From assembly GCA_965220775.1 (NCBI GenBank), contig OZ244845.1, positions 1,736,001-1,800,000 on the forward strand: a stretch of DNA of 64,000 nucleotides, in the 5' to 3' direction. A program made the translations under genes and the position numbers. Positions within the stretch are counted from its first letter, which is position 1, and the number at the start of each line of letters is the position of its first letter. Source of the stretch: G963664835 sp965220775 (lineage in GTDB: Bacteria; Chloroflexota; UBA6077; FW602-bin22; JBCLEL01). A model generated the notes under the pieces. The model did not search any database, was not told the DNA's origin, and saw nothing but the letters and a program-made list of their open reading frames with translations. Positions 25,433-34,861 of the stretch are shown here, piece after piece.

Positions 25433-26248
25433 CTAGGGTCTGCCTGCAAGCTGTGGTTCCACCTTGCGCCAAGTCCACCAGAGTAACAGTAAGCCGAAGT
25501 AAGCCACGAATATTGCCGTCAATTGGGCCTGTTGGAGTCCGAAGAGAAGCTGTGGTTCGGTCCGGACGAAGAAGACGACGAATTGGGACAACGAGTATCC
25601 GATCAGATACAGGGCAAAGAGCATACCGGGTTTCGGCAATCGTGATCGGAGATTCCAGAGGATCAGGAACAAGACGACGTTGGCCGCCATTTCGTAAATA
25701 GCTGCGGGGTGGTAGGCCACGCCCAACTCCCGGCCAAAGGCGAGCGCGCCGGGGTGAGTATAGGTGAAACCCCAGGGCAGATCAGTCGGTGGCCCAACTA
25801 TGTCGCCATTGATCACGTTGCCGATACGACCAAAGAATTGACCGACCACGGCGAAAATAGCTGCGGTGTCGAGCAAAGGCCAGAGGGGAATTCTGGCGAG
25901 CTTCGACGTGATGATCATTGCTAGCGAAGCGCCAAAGATTGCACCAAAAAAGGCCATTCCTCCTTCCCAAACAGCGAAATACGTGATTAGTGAGTCCATT
26001 CGATCCAGGTTCTGAACATCGAAGTACAGGCGGCCGCCGATTAAGCCGGCGATGATTGCCGGCCCCAATATCGTCTCAACCTGCTCATTGGTGATGCCCG
26101 ACTGATTGGCGTAGGGCCTTGCGACCAGTACCCCGGCTACTATGCCGACAACGTACATCAGGCCATACCATCGTGGCGCAAAAGGGCCTAGGTGGAATAT
26201 GACCGGGTCTATGTGGATCGTGATGCTACCTATTGCGAATTCGCCCAT
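25433..26248 (-). CDS. lgt: Prolipoprotein diacylglyceryl transferase
   Basis: A 271-residue membrane protein with seven predicted helices. The Lgt signature FFGRIGNVINGDIVGPPTDL contains the essential Arg and Asn, and HPAAIYEMAANVVLF and LRSRLPKPGML follow in order. Lgt moves a diacylglyceryl group from phosphatidylglycerol to the lipobox Cys of prolipoproteins, the first step for the several lipoproteins in this window. The usual His before the signature in H-x-G-L is replaced by WEGGMAFFGAIF, a variation seen in many non-proteobacterial Lgt. A second, decayed paralogue is at 45239. Confidence 0.93.
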   Translation of the reverse strand: MGEFAIGSITIHIDPVIFHLGPFAPRWYGLMYVVGIVAGVLVARPYANQSGITNEQVETILGPAIIAGLIGGRLYFDVQNLDRMDSLITYFAVWEGGMAFFGAIFGASLAMIITSKLARIPLWPLLDTAAIFAVVGQFFGRIGNVINGDIVGPPTDLPWGFTYTHPGALAFGRELGVAYHPAAIYEMAANVVLFLILWNLRSRLPKPGMLFALYLIGYSLSQFVVFFVRTEPQLLFGLQQAQLTAIFVAYFGLLLLWWTWRKVEPQLAGRP

Positions 26249-26388
26249 TCGGTTACCTCGCTTTTCCTCGATGCTCCAAGCACCCTAGATTTGTATTCAG
26301 TGTTGTATCTAAAGAAATCAATTGGGCGCAGTGCCCTCGGCTTGATCTTTTCTATTTGTCGATCCAACGGATACTTTGCCAAAGCCCT

Positions 26389-27915
26389 CTATGATGCGGG
26401 TGCTGGTTCAACGTGGACCAGCACGTTATCCAGATGAGCTATCTTATCGCGCAGTTTCATCTCCACTTCGGTTGAAATATCGTGGACGGGTCGGATCGGA
26501 AGTTCGGCTGGCAGTGTGCAATGCAGCACAAGATCAATTCGAGACCGAGACGACTCATAGACTCTGATGTAGTGGCAACTGCCGGTGCCGGCAATCGAGT
26601 CTGCCAGTCTAGTTATTTGATCTATAAGAAGTTGGCGTTCATCGGTAACCTCGGTGCGAGGTTCGGCGGCGGAGTCTGCGACCTCCAAGTGGGTATTGAC
26701 GGACTTAATGCCGGGGTTCGCGGCGCGCACGGCTTCCTCCAGCAAAGTGGCGACTTCGTGTGCTTTGTCTAGACTCATACCTGCATCCAACTCGACGTGG
26801 AGATTGGCATCAAGGTCACCATCGACCTCGCGTACGTGGACCGCATGGGCTTGGACGCCGTGTTGATGCGCCAGAAAGTGAATCTGATCGACCGCGGTCT
26901 CATCCCGGCCGGTAACCGGCTCAAAGTGGACCACTGTATCGGTACGAGGGACGGCGTGGCTAATAGCACGTTCAATTCGCTCAGTCAGTTCGTGGGCATC
27001 TGCGAACGTTGTCGTCCGAGGTACCCCTACCACGAGATCGGCAAAGACGCGATTGCCGGATCGGCGTAACCGCATGCGGCGGACCTCCTGAACCCCGGTG
27101 ATGCTTCGCACGGCGCGTCCGATCTCTTGCCCAATCATATCCGGCGCCCGATCCAGCAGTGCATCGATAGTAGTCTTGCCAAGCCGCCCGCTGATGGAAA
27201 GCACTATGCCACCTACCACTAGGGCGGCGATGGCGTCCGCGCCGCCAAGAACACTCGGAAGACCGACCAAATCCCCGGCGAGCACCAGGCTCAATCCTAT
27301 TAGGACGATCAAAGAGCTCCAAATGTCTGTTCGGAAGTGGAGGGCGTCGGCCGCCAATGCGTCACTATGATACTTCTTAGCCGCTCGTCCCAGAGCCCGT
27401 GAACGCCAGTAGTCCACTACGATTGAAATGAGCATTACGACGAAGGCCCAGACCGTTAGCTCTATGTGGTGTTGACCGGATACCAAGCGCTGGATCGACT
27501 CGTAGAAGATCCATAGGCAGGTGATGACCAGCAGCCCTATCTCGAACAAGGCGGATAGGTGCTCCACCTTACCATGTCCATACTGGTGTTCAGAATCGGG
27601 TGGCTTGTCTGCTACGCGTACCGCGAAAAGCGTCATCAGCGTGGCCACCAGATCAAGCGCTGAATGCGCCGCCTCCGCAAGTACAGCAATGCTGCCAGTA
27701 ACGAGTCCGGCGACAAGCTTCATGGCGGTCAACGCCACCGCGGCCAGTACGGAGACCCACGCCACTCGCTGCTTTTCTTGGCTGCCACTACCCGAGATGA
27801 GACCGCCTTCTCTCGTTGGAACGTTATTCAATTTGGCAACAGCCGTCTGTTCAAGAAAATCACGCTGACAATCATCCCTGATTGAGTTGGCAGATAGATA
27901 ATAGACTACCTGCAA
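26389..27915 (-). CDS. Cation diffusion facilitator (Zn/Mn/Fe efflux) with long C-terminus
   Basis: Residues ~50-260 carry the six-helix CDF domain: EAAHSALDLVATLM (helix 2 metal site), HGKVEHLSALFEIG and DALAADALHFRTDIWSS (helix 5 metal site). Residues ~270-350 are the usual cytosolic ZT dimerisation domain. A further ~150 residues contain a second ZT-like unit (HAVHVREVDGDLDANLHVEL) and a third related one (RSRIDLVLHCTLPAELPI), so the protein (508 residues) is longer than the common 300. It exports divalent metal ions in exchange for protons. The TTG start at 27915 gives a 48-residue polar leader and may be too early; later TTG codons are possible. Confidence 0.88.
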   Translation of the reverse strand: MQVVYYLSANSIRDDCQRDFLEQTAVAKLNNVPTREGGLISGSGSQEKQRVAWVSVLAAVALTAMKLVAGLVTGSIAVLAEAAHSALDLVATLMTLFAVRVADKPPDSEHQYGHGKVEHLSALFEIGLLVITCLWIFYESIQRLVSGQHHIELTVWAFVVMLISIVVDYWRSRALGRAAKKYHSDALAADALHFRTDIWSSLIVLIGLSLVLAGDLVGLPSVLGGADAIAALVVGGIVLSISGRLGKTTIDALLDRAPDMIGQEIGRAVRSITGVQEVRRMRLRRSGNRVFADLVVGVPRTTTFADAHELTERIERAISHAVPRTDTVVHFEPVTGRDETAVDQIHFLAHQHGVQAHAVHVREVDGDLDANLHVELDAGMSLDKAHEVATLLEEAVRAANPGIKSVNTHLEVADSAAEPRTEVTDERQLLIDQITRLADSIAGTGSCHYIRVYESSRSRIDLVLHCTLPAELPIRPVHDISTEVEMKLRDKIAHLDNVLVHVEPAPAS

Positions 27916-28241
27916 CCGGAGCTGACACGTATGAGTGTTTTTCGGGTGCTGACAGTTGTCCGAAGTGAGCTATTGGTGGGTCCCCAAGAGCGTGGGACCA
28001 TGGATGGATTAGCTTGTTCCGTGAAATGTGGTCAGTACAGGCCGACTATCTCACGATATCTCGGCAAAAACGGCGCGGGCTACAGCTCAACTTCGAAAGC
28101 ATGTAATGTGAGTGCGACCCACATTGCATGCGAATTCGAGCGGCTGGTGTGACTCGACCTGGGTTCCAGCCCTTCTCGGTGGGAGTCTTTAGTCGGCGAG
28201 AACCGAAATGGTGCGCCGACTCACGTTCCTGCAGTCGACTT
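27916..28241. other. Intergenic region with a 12-bp hairpin
   Basis: 326 bp between two minus-strand genes. The only structure seen is an inverted repeat at 28099-28131 (GCATGTAATGTG and CACATTGCATGC, 11 of 12 pairs, 9-base loop), about 110 bp downstream of the M24 peptidase stop. It has no T-run on either side, so it is not a standard terminator. No gene is supported. Confidence 0.5.
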
Positions 28242-29354
28242 CTAGCCGCAGACAATAATCTCGCGGGGGTAATGGGATAGCAGTTCCAACCCATCGTTCG
28301 TGACCAGGTAGTTCTGCTCGAACCGCATCCCGAAGTCGCCAGGAATGTAGGCGCCGGGTTCGAGCGCAATAACCATGTTCTCTAGGAGGGGCATGTCATC
28401 GCCCGGGATTATGTAGGGGCGTTCAAGGTGTTGTAGTCCTATGCTGTGCCCGAAGTGTCCTATCAGGTAGTCGCCGTATCCGGCGCCTACCAGGATATTT
28501 CGGAAGATCGCGTCTACTTCGTGTGCAGGGGTCCCTGGCCCGACTGTCGTCATCGCCTGATCGTGTCCCTGAACTAATAAATCGTGCAACGCTCTCTGCC
28601 TGTCAGTCGGCTCCCCGATGCTGAAGGTCCGCGTGACATCGCCTTTGTAATGGTTGACCACCGGGTTTAGGTCCAGAATCATCAAGTCGCCTTCCTCTAC
28701 TCGGCGAGTGCCCGGCGGGCCGACGATCTCATATGTGCGCGGGCCGGAGATGAAGCAGTTGTTCCAGTCACCCAGATCTGTGGTAGTACCGGCAGTGCCC
28801 TGAATCGCGTCCGATGCCGCGAGGAAAATCTCGATCTCGGACTTACCCACTCGTGCCGCCTCCTTTACGGCGGCGAAGCCGGCCTCGATGCAGCCGATCG
28901 CATTCCTGATGAGTTTTAGCTCTCCTTCATCCTTCTGACGTCGCAGCCCGGCGAGTTCATCGCGAAGCGGCACCAACGTAGCATGCCTCGATAGGTCGGT
29001 AAGGTGCTGGAAGGATGTAACTGAATCCTCGATTCCAAGTCGCTTGTCGGTAAGTCCTGCGTCGCCGACCGCTGACAGGAGGGCTGTCGACGCCGTCTTC
29101 TCCGGGTCTACGACGCGGTCTATAGTCGCCCCAGGCATGTCGTAGCCGGCCAACTCTATGCCTTCCGGTGGTTCCATTCCAAAGGACGGCGCTACGAGTA
29201 CAGTACGGTCTGGGCTGACCACGGCAAAACATGGCCGAAAGGTCAGCACTTGTACCCGGCTCAGGTAGAACACATTCTCAGGTAAACGGACAACCGCGCC
29301 ATCAAGGCCGGCTTGGTCCAATAGCTCACGAAATCTCTCAATGCGCGAAGACAT
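28242..29354 (-). CDS. M24-family metallopeptidase (Xaa-Pro aminopeptidase-like)
   Basis: A 370-residue protein with a creatinase-type N-terminal domain (1-~150; MSSRIERFRELLDQAGLDGA) and a pita-bread domain. The five metal ligands are visible: Asp in MILDLNPVV, Asp in KGDVTRTFSIG, His in GHFGHSIGLQH, Glu in IALEPGAYI and Glu in MRFEQNYLVT. It cleaves the N-terminal residue before proline, or related amide bonds, using two metal ions. Single gene, divergent from the SDR at 29548. Confidence 0.88.
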   Translation of the reverse strand: MSSRIERFRELLDQAGLDGAVVRLPENVFYLSRVQVLTFRPCFAVVSPDRTVLVAPSFGMEPPEGIELAGYDMPGATIDRVVDPEKTASTALLSAVGDAGLTDKRLGIEDSVTSFQHLTDLSRHATLVPLRDELAGLRRQKDEGELKLIRNAIGCIEAGFAAVKEAARVGKSEIEIFLAASDAIQGTAGTTTDLGDWNNCFISGPRTYEIVGPPGTRRVEEGDLMILDLNPVVNHYKGDVTRTFSIGEPTDRQRALHDLLVQGHDQAMTTVGPGTPAHEVDAIFRNILVGAGYGDYLIGHFGHSIGLQHLERPYIIPGDDMPLLENMVIALEPGAYIPGDFGMRFEQNYLVTNDGLELLSHYPREIIVCG

Positions 29355-29547
29355 ATCTCACTGCTCCGATGGATCAATTTGCGCCTAGAGGCGCATGTGT
29401 CAGAACGGCCTTTCCAAACTATCCGTCCGAGTTTGTCGAACTGTACCGCTCCCAACCGGAAGTGTCAATTTCGCCGGTTAGCTTCCAGCCGAGTCGGGAA
29501 GCGCTGTGTTTATATAATGGATCGCTATCATGCGAGGAGGAATGGAT

Positions 29548-30336
29548 GTGCGTTTCGCGAACAAAGTTGTGGTTGTAACCGGCGGGGCCACGGGTATCGG
29601 CCGCGCGGCGGCGGAAGCTTTTTCCGCGGAAGGAGCAGCAGTCGTAATCGGGGATGTCAATGCCGAGAAAGCCGAGGAGGCCGTCAACCTGATTGAGAGC
29701 CAAGGAGGCACGGCGCTCTTCGTCGAGGGGGACGTCTCCCAAGATGATCACGCCCGCAGGTTGGCCGACCAGGCCGCCGGCGCGCTAGGCGGGATCGACA
29801 TCCTGTTCAACAACGTTGGGATCCAGACCTATGGCACGGTGTGGGAGACTCCGGAGGATGTTTGGGATCGTACGCTCTCGGTGAACCTCAAGAGCTTCTA
29901 CTTGGTTTCGCGGCACTGCATACCATATATGATGAAGCGCGGCGGCGGCTCGATAGTGAACACCGCATCGGTGCAGGGACTCGCCACCCAGCGCAAGGTT
30001 GCCTCGTACGCTGCCGCCAAGGGAGGCATTATCGCTCTGACTAAGAGCATGGCTGTGGATCTGGGCCAACACAACATCCGAGCCAACGCGATATGTCCGG
30101 GTGCGATAGACACTCCAATGCAGAGGGTCTATTTCGAGGAAGCCAACATCCCGATTGAACAGGGGCAACGCGATTTGGGCAACCTACACATGCTGGGCAG
30201 AGTGGGAGAGGCCGAGGAAGTTGCTCGGTTGGTCCTTTTCCTAGCATCCGAGGAAGCTTCATTTTGCACCGGCGGCGTTTTCGTAGTCGATGGCGGACTC
30301 ACCTCTGCGCTGCAGGGCGCGCGCTTCGATGACTAG
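29548..30336 (+). CDS. SDR-family dehydrogenase (3-oxoacyl-ACP reductase-like)
   Basis: A classical short-chain dehydrogenase of 262 residues: cofactor motif TGGATGIGRA, acidic GDVNAE after beta-2 favouring NAD, NNVG, catalytic Ser in NTASVQG and YAAAKGG (Tyr and Lys), and the C-terminal GGVFVVDGGLT. GTG 29548 is chosen since AGGAGG ends seven bases before it; ATG 29542 and 29530 are in frame but overlap that site. The substrate is unknown; the chain-end signature is that of a sugar or hydroxyacid dehydrogenase or FabG-like enzyme. CobU follows after 12 bp, so they may be co-transcribed. Confidence 0.87.
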   Translation: MRFANKVVVVTGGATGIGRAAAEAFSAEGAAVVIGDVNAEKAEEAVNLIESQGGTALFVEGDVSQDDHARRLADQAAGALGGIDILFNNVGIQTYGTVWETPEDVWDRTLSVNLKSFYLVSRHCIPYMMKRGGGSIVNTASVQGLATQRKVASYAAAKGGIIALTKSMAVDLGQHNIRANAICPGAIDTPMQRVYFEEANIPIEQGQRDLGNLHMLGRVGEAEEVARLVLFLASEEASFCTGGVFVVDGGLTSALQGARFDD

Positions 30337-30348
30337 TCGGCCTGGGTG

Positions 30349-30921
30349 ATGTCAAGCCGGCTCACTCTGATCCTTGGCGGAGCCCGTAGCGGTAAGAGCA
30401 GTCTTGCGGAAGAGTTGGCGCGCCGGAGCGGTCGTTCGGTCGTCTATTTGGCGACGGCTACGCCCGGCGACGACGAGATGCGCCAACGGATCGTAACCCA
30501 CCGAGCGAATCGACCACGAAACTGGCGTACGGTCGAGGAGCCCATCGACCTGCCGGCCGCTCTCGACCAGGCGTGTACAGGTGAGCTGGCGTTGCTTGAA
30601 TGCGTGACTCTTTGGGTTAGTAATCTGCTACTGGCCGGCCAACGCGACGAGTCGCCGGCGACCGCAATCGGCAGAATCATTGAGCACACCGAACACTTTC
30701 TATCGTCTCTTCGGGGCAAGAATATCTGGGTGATTGCAGTGTCGAACGAGGTCGGGATGGGGATCGTCCCCGCCTCTGAGATGGGCAGGACTTATCGCGA
30801 TGGTCTTGGCCGGGTGAATCAGTTGCTTGCGAGTCGGGCAGACTGTGTCTACCTGATGGTTGCCGGCCTGCCGTTTGCACTGAAGGGAGCGTTGCCGCCG
30901 GAGGGTCTCACGGTCTCTTAG
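30349..30921 (+). CDS. cobU: Adenosylcobinamide kinase / guanylyltransferase
   Basis: A 190-residue protein with the P-loop LILGGARSGKSSLAEEL, the VYLATATPGDDEM strand, HRANRPRNWRTVEEP (GTP and His region), ECVTLWVSNLL and NEVGMGIVP. Length and motif order match CobU, which phosphorylates adenosylcobinamide and then adds GMP in the nucleotide-loop assembly of B12. No other cobalamin gene or B12 riboswitch is in the window, so this may serve salvage. It is 12 bp after an SDR gene and ends before two tandem terminators. A histidine replaces part of the usual Arg-Arg in the HRARR region. Confidence 0.9.
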   Translation: MSSRLTLILGGARSGKSSLAEELARRSGRSVVYLATATPGDDEMRQRIVTHRANRPRNWRTVEEPIDLPAALDQACTGELALLECVTLWVSNLLLAGQRDESPATAIGRIIEHTEHFLSSLRGKNIWVIAVSNEVGMGIVPASEMGRTYRDGLGRVNQLLASRADCVYLMVAGLPFALKGALPPEGLTVS

Positions 30922-30985
30922 GCGATAAGGTTCCTGGCTACCCACATAACTGGATCGCGGCACCCCGGGCGTCACCACGGCGTTG

Positions 30986-31070
30986 CGCGAATATTTGTTT
31001 CGCATTTTTACCTTTTTTGGAAGCAATCCCGTGCGAACTTGCCTGGATTTTTGTTTCGCATTTTTTGTAT
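30986..31070 (+). terminator. Two tandem hairpin terminators after cobU
   Basis: The first hairpin (GCGAA ... TTCGC, T-run to about 31008) and the second (TGCGAA ... TTCGCA, then TTTTTT near 31061-31066) share the direct repeat TTTGTTTCGCATTTTT about 57 bp apart. The stems are short (5-6 bp), so strength is uncertain, but the twin T-runs fit intrinsic termination. Confidence 0.5.
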
Positions 31071-31366
31071 TTCGGTCTGTGGTCATCCCCGGCCTAACAC
31101 GGACCGCAGCAGCCTTCACTTGTGCCTCCATCCGGCGTGGCGTGCCTAGAGAGGAACATACATTCCAATATTGTACCATTGCCGGGGCCAACCTGCGCGA
31201 GTCGATAGAGCCCGGCCGGCGCGGGTCTGTCGTTTGCCCCCATGGGTGATTCGCGAATCGTACCTGCAGGGACGCTCTCATTTGGCTGGGGACAAGCCCC
31301 AGCGCTACAATTTTCCGCGCCAATGACCGTCGATTTCGGTCATTGGTTGACGCCGTCGAAGCTTGG
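31071..31366. other. Intergenic region with fragments of the dispersed repeat
   Basis: About 300 bp with no gene. A short piece near 31282-31308 carries the GGCTGGGGACAAGCCCC stem-loop and GCGCTAC that also occur in the 205-bp and 255-bp repeats, so it is a decayed fragment of that family. Confidence 0.5.
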
Positions 31367-32446
31367 TCATGGGTCTAGCAGTCTGACCAACTCGTCGACT
31401 ATGGCAGATGCCGTGAAGCGATTGCCGGCAGGATTGTAGTGGCCGATATAGTACTGCTTCAGGTACTCGTCGATATCGCCCTTGAAGCCGGCAAACTCGG
31501 CCTGGTGCGCCTCGAGCAGATCGACGTGACATAACTCATTTCGCTTTATGAAGTCGACGAATTCTTGATCGAAGCGGTCGCCACTGCTCAATGTTTCGGC
31601 GACTGTCGTCACGTTGTAGGAGAGTATCCAGAGGAGTTGCTTTCCGTTGGCCGCGGCGAATTCTTCCGCCTTCTCAACGATACGCATGCTCGCCCAAAGG
31701 CCGGCTTCTCTGAGCGGCGGGTGGGCAATCGCGAATCGAGCAAGGGAGTCGCCGAGGCCTCCACCCTGATCGATGTATGCCATCCGCATCTCCAGCATGA
31801 ACTCTTCTCCAAACTCGCTACACACCCAGTCGGGGTCGCAGAGGTTGTAGACAGATTCAGGCGTTGGACAGGCATTCTGTCTTTCCACCAACGTTCCAGC
31901 CCCCTGGTCGACTGTTACAAAGGGCACTGTCGGCTGGGCGAGGAATGTGTTCCTCAGAAAGTTGATCCTCTGCCATCCACTTAGATTGCGCTGATGATCG
32001 TCGTCGAAGATGTTGAAGACGATGTAGTCGGCCGGCGTACGCGCCTCTTCGCGTCTCATCCGAAGATAGGCCTGATATACGGAAAAGCTGCTGACGCCGT
32101 AGTTGCGGACAGGCTCGCCAATTTGCGCGGCAATCACCTCTTGCCAGGTCTGATCGTCGTTCACCTGGTCGCAGTTAGTGAAGCTGTTGCCGTATGTGTT
32201 GATGCGGCACTCCCGTTCCGCGAAGGCTATCATCCGGCGGGAGTCGTTTTCGGCAAAGGAGTACGTGCACATGCTGCCGTTGATGCCGTCCCTTCTGCTT
32301 CCACTGCGGTGCAGATAACCGAACTCACTGTTGTATTTCGAGAAGGGATATGACCGGCCGGCGAACCAATCGTCGATCTCTTGCCGGCTGTATGTGAGAC
32401 CCCTGAGATACTCTAGATTGTCCAATCCGATCTCCTTCTGCTTCAA
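31367..32446 (-). CDS. SGNH/GDSL-like hydrolase superfamily protein
   Basis: A 359-residue protein with no clear membrane segment. Block I of an SGNH hydrolase may be INTYGNSFTNCDQV (Ser in GNS), followed by NYGVSSFSVYQAYLRM (Gly block) and, at the C-terminus, YYIGHYNPAGNRFTASAI, matching the H-x-N-x-x-G block V with His. The usual DxxH Asp is not obvious (YYIGH instead of D-x-x-H), so the catalytic acid is uncertain. Such proteins remove acyl groups from glycans or lipids. It has an intact frame and good codon flow. It lies alone between repeat-rich gaps. Confidence 0.5.
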   Translation of the reverse strand: MKQKEIGLDNLEYLRGLTYSRQEIDDWFAGRSYPFSKYNSEFGYLHRSGSRRDGINGSMCTYSFAENDSRRMIAFAERECRINTYGNSFTNCDQVNDDQTWQEVIAAQIGEPVRNYGVSSFSVYQAYLRMRREEARTPADYIVFNIFDDDHQRNLSGWQRINFLRNTFLAQPTVPFVTVDQGAGTLVERQNACPTPESVYNLCDPDWVCSEFGEEFMLEMRMAYIDQGGGLGDSLARFAIAHPPLREAGLWASMRIVEKAEEFAAANGKQLLWILSYNVTTVAETLSSGDRFDQEFVDFIKRNELCHVDLLEAHQAEFAGFKGDIDEYLKQYYIGHYNPAGNRFTASAIVDELVRLLDP

Positions 32447-32635
32447 CTACCCTGCAATCAAGTTGATACGAAGCATTGTCGCAGTCTTCCGGCCGGGGTG
32501 TTCAGTTTATTCGAGCCTCGAGCCGCCGGCAGGCCGGTGTACGAGAATTGAGGGGAGGCGGATTGGTGGGGCTCGTCGGCTGGGGACAAGCCCCAGCGCT
32601 ACATTTCTCTCGTTCGGCTATCGACGGGAAATTTG

Positions 32636-33543
32636 TATCCCCGATCAGAATCCGGGACTTGCTTTCGTAGCAATCGCTCATGCCGGCTGGTGCCGGCACA
32701 CCAAGGTGTGAAAAGCCGGAGTTGTGGCTTGGTGCAGCGAATTTGCACGGCGGAGTCTGCCACGCCCTACCCCCAGCCCAGCGGGGGACAAGCCCCCGCG
32801 CTACATTTTCTTGTTCCGCCATCGACCATCGATCAACAATTCGGCACGTTTCGCCCGAGGAGAGCTGGCATCGAGGTTGATTGGAGGGCGCATCCCGGAT
32901 CGGAGTCCGGGACATGCGTTCATGGCAATCGCCCATGCCGGCTGCCACCGGCACACCAAGGTATGAAAAGCCGGAGTTGTGGTTTGGTACAGCGATTTGG
33001 CACGGCGGATTCTGCCATGCCCCACACCGACCACTGCGGGGGACAAGCCCCCGCGCTACATTTGCTGATTCCGCGATCGACCATTGGTTTACGATTCGGC
33101 ACGCTTAGCCCTTAGAGAGCCGGCATCGAAGTTGATTGGAGGGCGCATCCCGGATCGCAGTCCGGGACATGCGTTCATGGCAATCGCCCATGCCGGCTGG
33201 TGCCGGCACACCAAGGTGTGAAAATTGGGTGCATTGGTTGGTGGGAGAGTTCTAGTGTCATTGCCATAACCCACACCTCCCCTCTGGATTCCCGCCTTCG
33301 CGGGAATGACGAATTGGGGGGCCGGAATGACGAGATCGCGGAATGGAGGGGTTCAACGGCGCGCTCGAAAGCGGCGTAGGTGCATTCTCGTACGAATGAC
33401 GAGTGCGAGGGGATTCCAACGGACGCCGGCATGACGAGACCAACGGTCGTGACGGGAACCATCCATCCCGGATCGAAGTCCGGGACATGCTTTCGTACCA
33501 ATGAAGCTCACAAAGTTGGTACACCGAAGTCTGGACGATTACG
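32636..33543. repeat. Cluster of three 255-bp repeat units plus fragments
   Basis: Unit starts at 32636, 32891 and 33146 are exactly 255 bp apart, the same period as the array at 8075, and carry the same modules: an inverted CCCGGATCGG/CCGGG palindrome, GCCGGC pairs and GGGGGACAAGCCCCCGCG. After 33230 come fragments with GGATTCCCGCCTTCGCGGGA-type inverted repeats. The right edge (CTGGACGATTAC, 33531-33543) resembles a decayed copy of the IS66-like right end, but no left end was found. No gene is supported in 32447-33614. Confidence 0.7.
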
Positions 33544-33614
33544 TTTGGCGAGCGATTCGGGCATCGCGGGAGGGAAACGAATACAATTGACAGCCGTACT
33601 CGAAGTTCACGTCT

Positions 33615-34745
33615 ATGGGGTTGGGCAAGATTTTGGAAATCACAACACTGATCCTGTTTTTCGTCGGAGTCGCAATTCTAGTTCTTGGGGCCGAGCTGTT
33701 GGTGCGCGGCGCGTCGCGGCTTGCGACGGCTAACGGTATACCCCCATTGGTCGTCGGAATGACGGTCGTAGCGTACGGTACTTCTTCGCCCGAGTTGGCG
33801 ATTGGCGTAGGATCGGCCCTCGCCGGCCAAACTGACGTCGCGTTGGGAAACGTAGTAGGCAGCAACATTGCCAACATATTGCTGGTGATAGGTATATCCG
33901 CCTTGTTGGCGCCGATGGCGGTGTCCAAACGACTGGTGCGACTCGACATACCGCTGATGATAGCGGTGACCGTGGCGCTGGTAATCTTGTCGCTCGATCA
34001 CCACCTCGGAAGAGTGGAGGGGTTGATTCTTGTCCTGGCCGCGGTGGTGTTTACGGTGTGGTCAATCCGACAGGGACGTAAAGAGCGCCGCACAGGAAGC
34101 GATGATCAGTCGTCAACAGTGGTCGGTAGTGGCACGAAATGGCACCTCATTCAGGTCGCGCTCGTCATCGTAGGACTGGCGATGCTGATCGCCGGGTCGC
34201 AGCTAGTGGTGGACGGGGCGGTGTGGCTGGCCCAAGCTTTGGGCGCCAGCGAGATCATTATTGGCCTGACGGTCATCGCCATTGGCACCTCCCTGCCCGA
34301 AATCGTTACCTCCATCATCGCAAGTATTCGTGGAAGGATCGACCTAGCCCTAGGGAACATAATCGGAAGCAATATACTCAATATTCTTTCGGTGCTGGGG
34401 GCGTCAGCGGCGCTGTCTCCCGACGGTGTGAACGTGGCGGCGGCAGTCTTGAACTTTGACTTCCCGGTGATGACAGTCGTGGCGATCGTCTGCTTGCCAA
34501 TCTTCTTTACCGACCACTTCGTCTCGCGATGGGAGGGAGGACTTCTACTCGGGTACTATGTAGCCTATTTGGTTTACCTGGTCCTAAATGCCACTCAACA
34601 CGAAGTGCTGCCCATATTCAACGCGGCAATGGTGTTCTTTGTTCTCCCGCTGACGGCATTGGCGTTAGTAGTGTTCTTGGGTCAGGCGCTGCACTCACGT
34701 CGAAAAGGCACGGGCGAACCGATGGGATCCGATTCAAAGCGATGA
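33615..34745 (+). CDS. Na+/Ca2+ exchanger family protein (CaxA/YrbG type)
   Basis: A 376-residue protein with ten membrane helices in two inverted halves. Each half has the alpha-repeat that binds cations: GTSSPELAIGVGSALAGQ followed by LGNVVGSNIANI, and GTSLPEIVTSIIASIRGR followed by LGNIIGSNILNI. It exports Ca2+ (or takes part in cation balance) against Na+ or H+. A cytosolic loop of ~25 residues with KERRTGSDDQ joins the halves. Start ATG 33615 lacks a clear ribosome site. It is monocistronic. Confidence 0.9.
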   Translation: MGLGKILEITTLILFFVGVAILVLGAELLVRGASRLATANGIPPLVVGMTVVAYGTSSPELAIGVGSALAGQTDVALGNVVGSNIANILLVIGISALLAPMAVSKRLVRLDIPLMIAVTVALVILSLDHHLGRVEGLILVLAAVVFTVWSIRQGRKERRTGSDDQSSTVVGSGTKWHLIQVALVIVGLAMLIAGSQLVVDGAVWLAQALGASEIIIGLTVIAIGTSLPEIVTSIIASIRGRIDLALGNIIGSNILNILSVLGASAALSPDGVNVAAAVLNFDFPVMTVVAIVCLPIFFTDHFVSRWEGGLLLGYYVAYLVYLVLNATQHEVLPIFNAAMVFFVLPLTALALVVFLGQALHSRRKGTGEPMGSDSKR

Positions 34746-34861
34746 GGACCGTACTCTTATTGCGTGCCGGCTGAAGGCCGGTCGCCAGTGATCCCAAACG
34801 CGAATACGAGTCAACGAGTGCGCTCCGTACGGCGATCCCCGCTTCTCGGTCGGCTCGAGTC

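Noticed and set aside
32447..32640. Left end of an IS66-like element (GTGTTCAGTTT near 32498)
   Set aside because: Too diverged from the known ends and no octamer matches the flank of the right edge near 33543.
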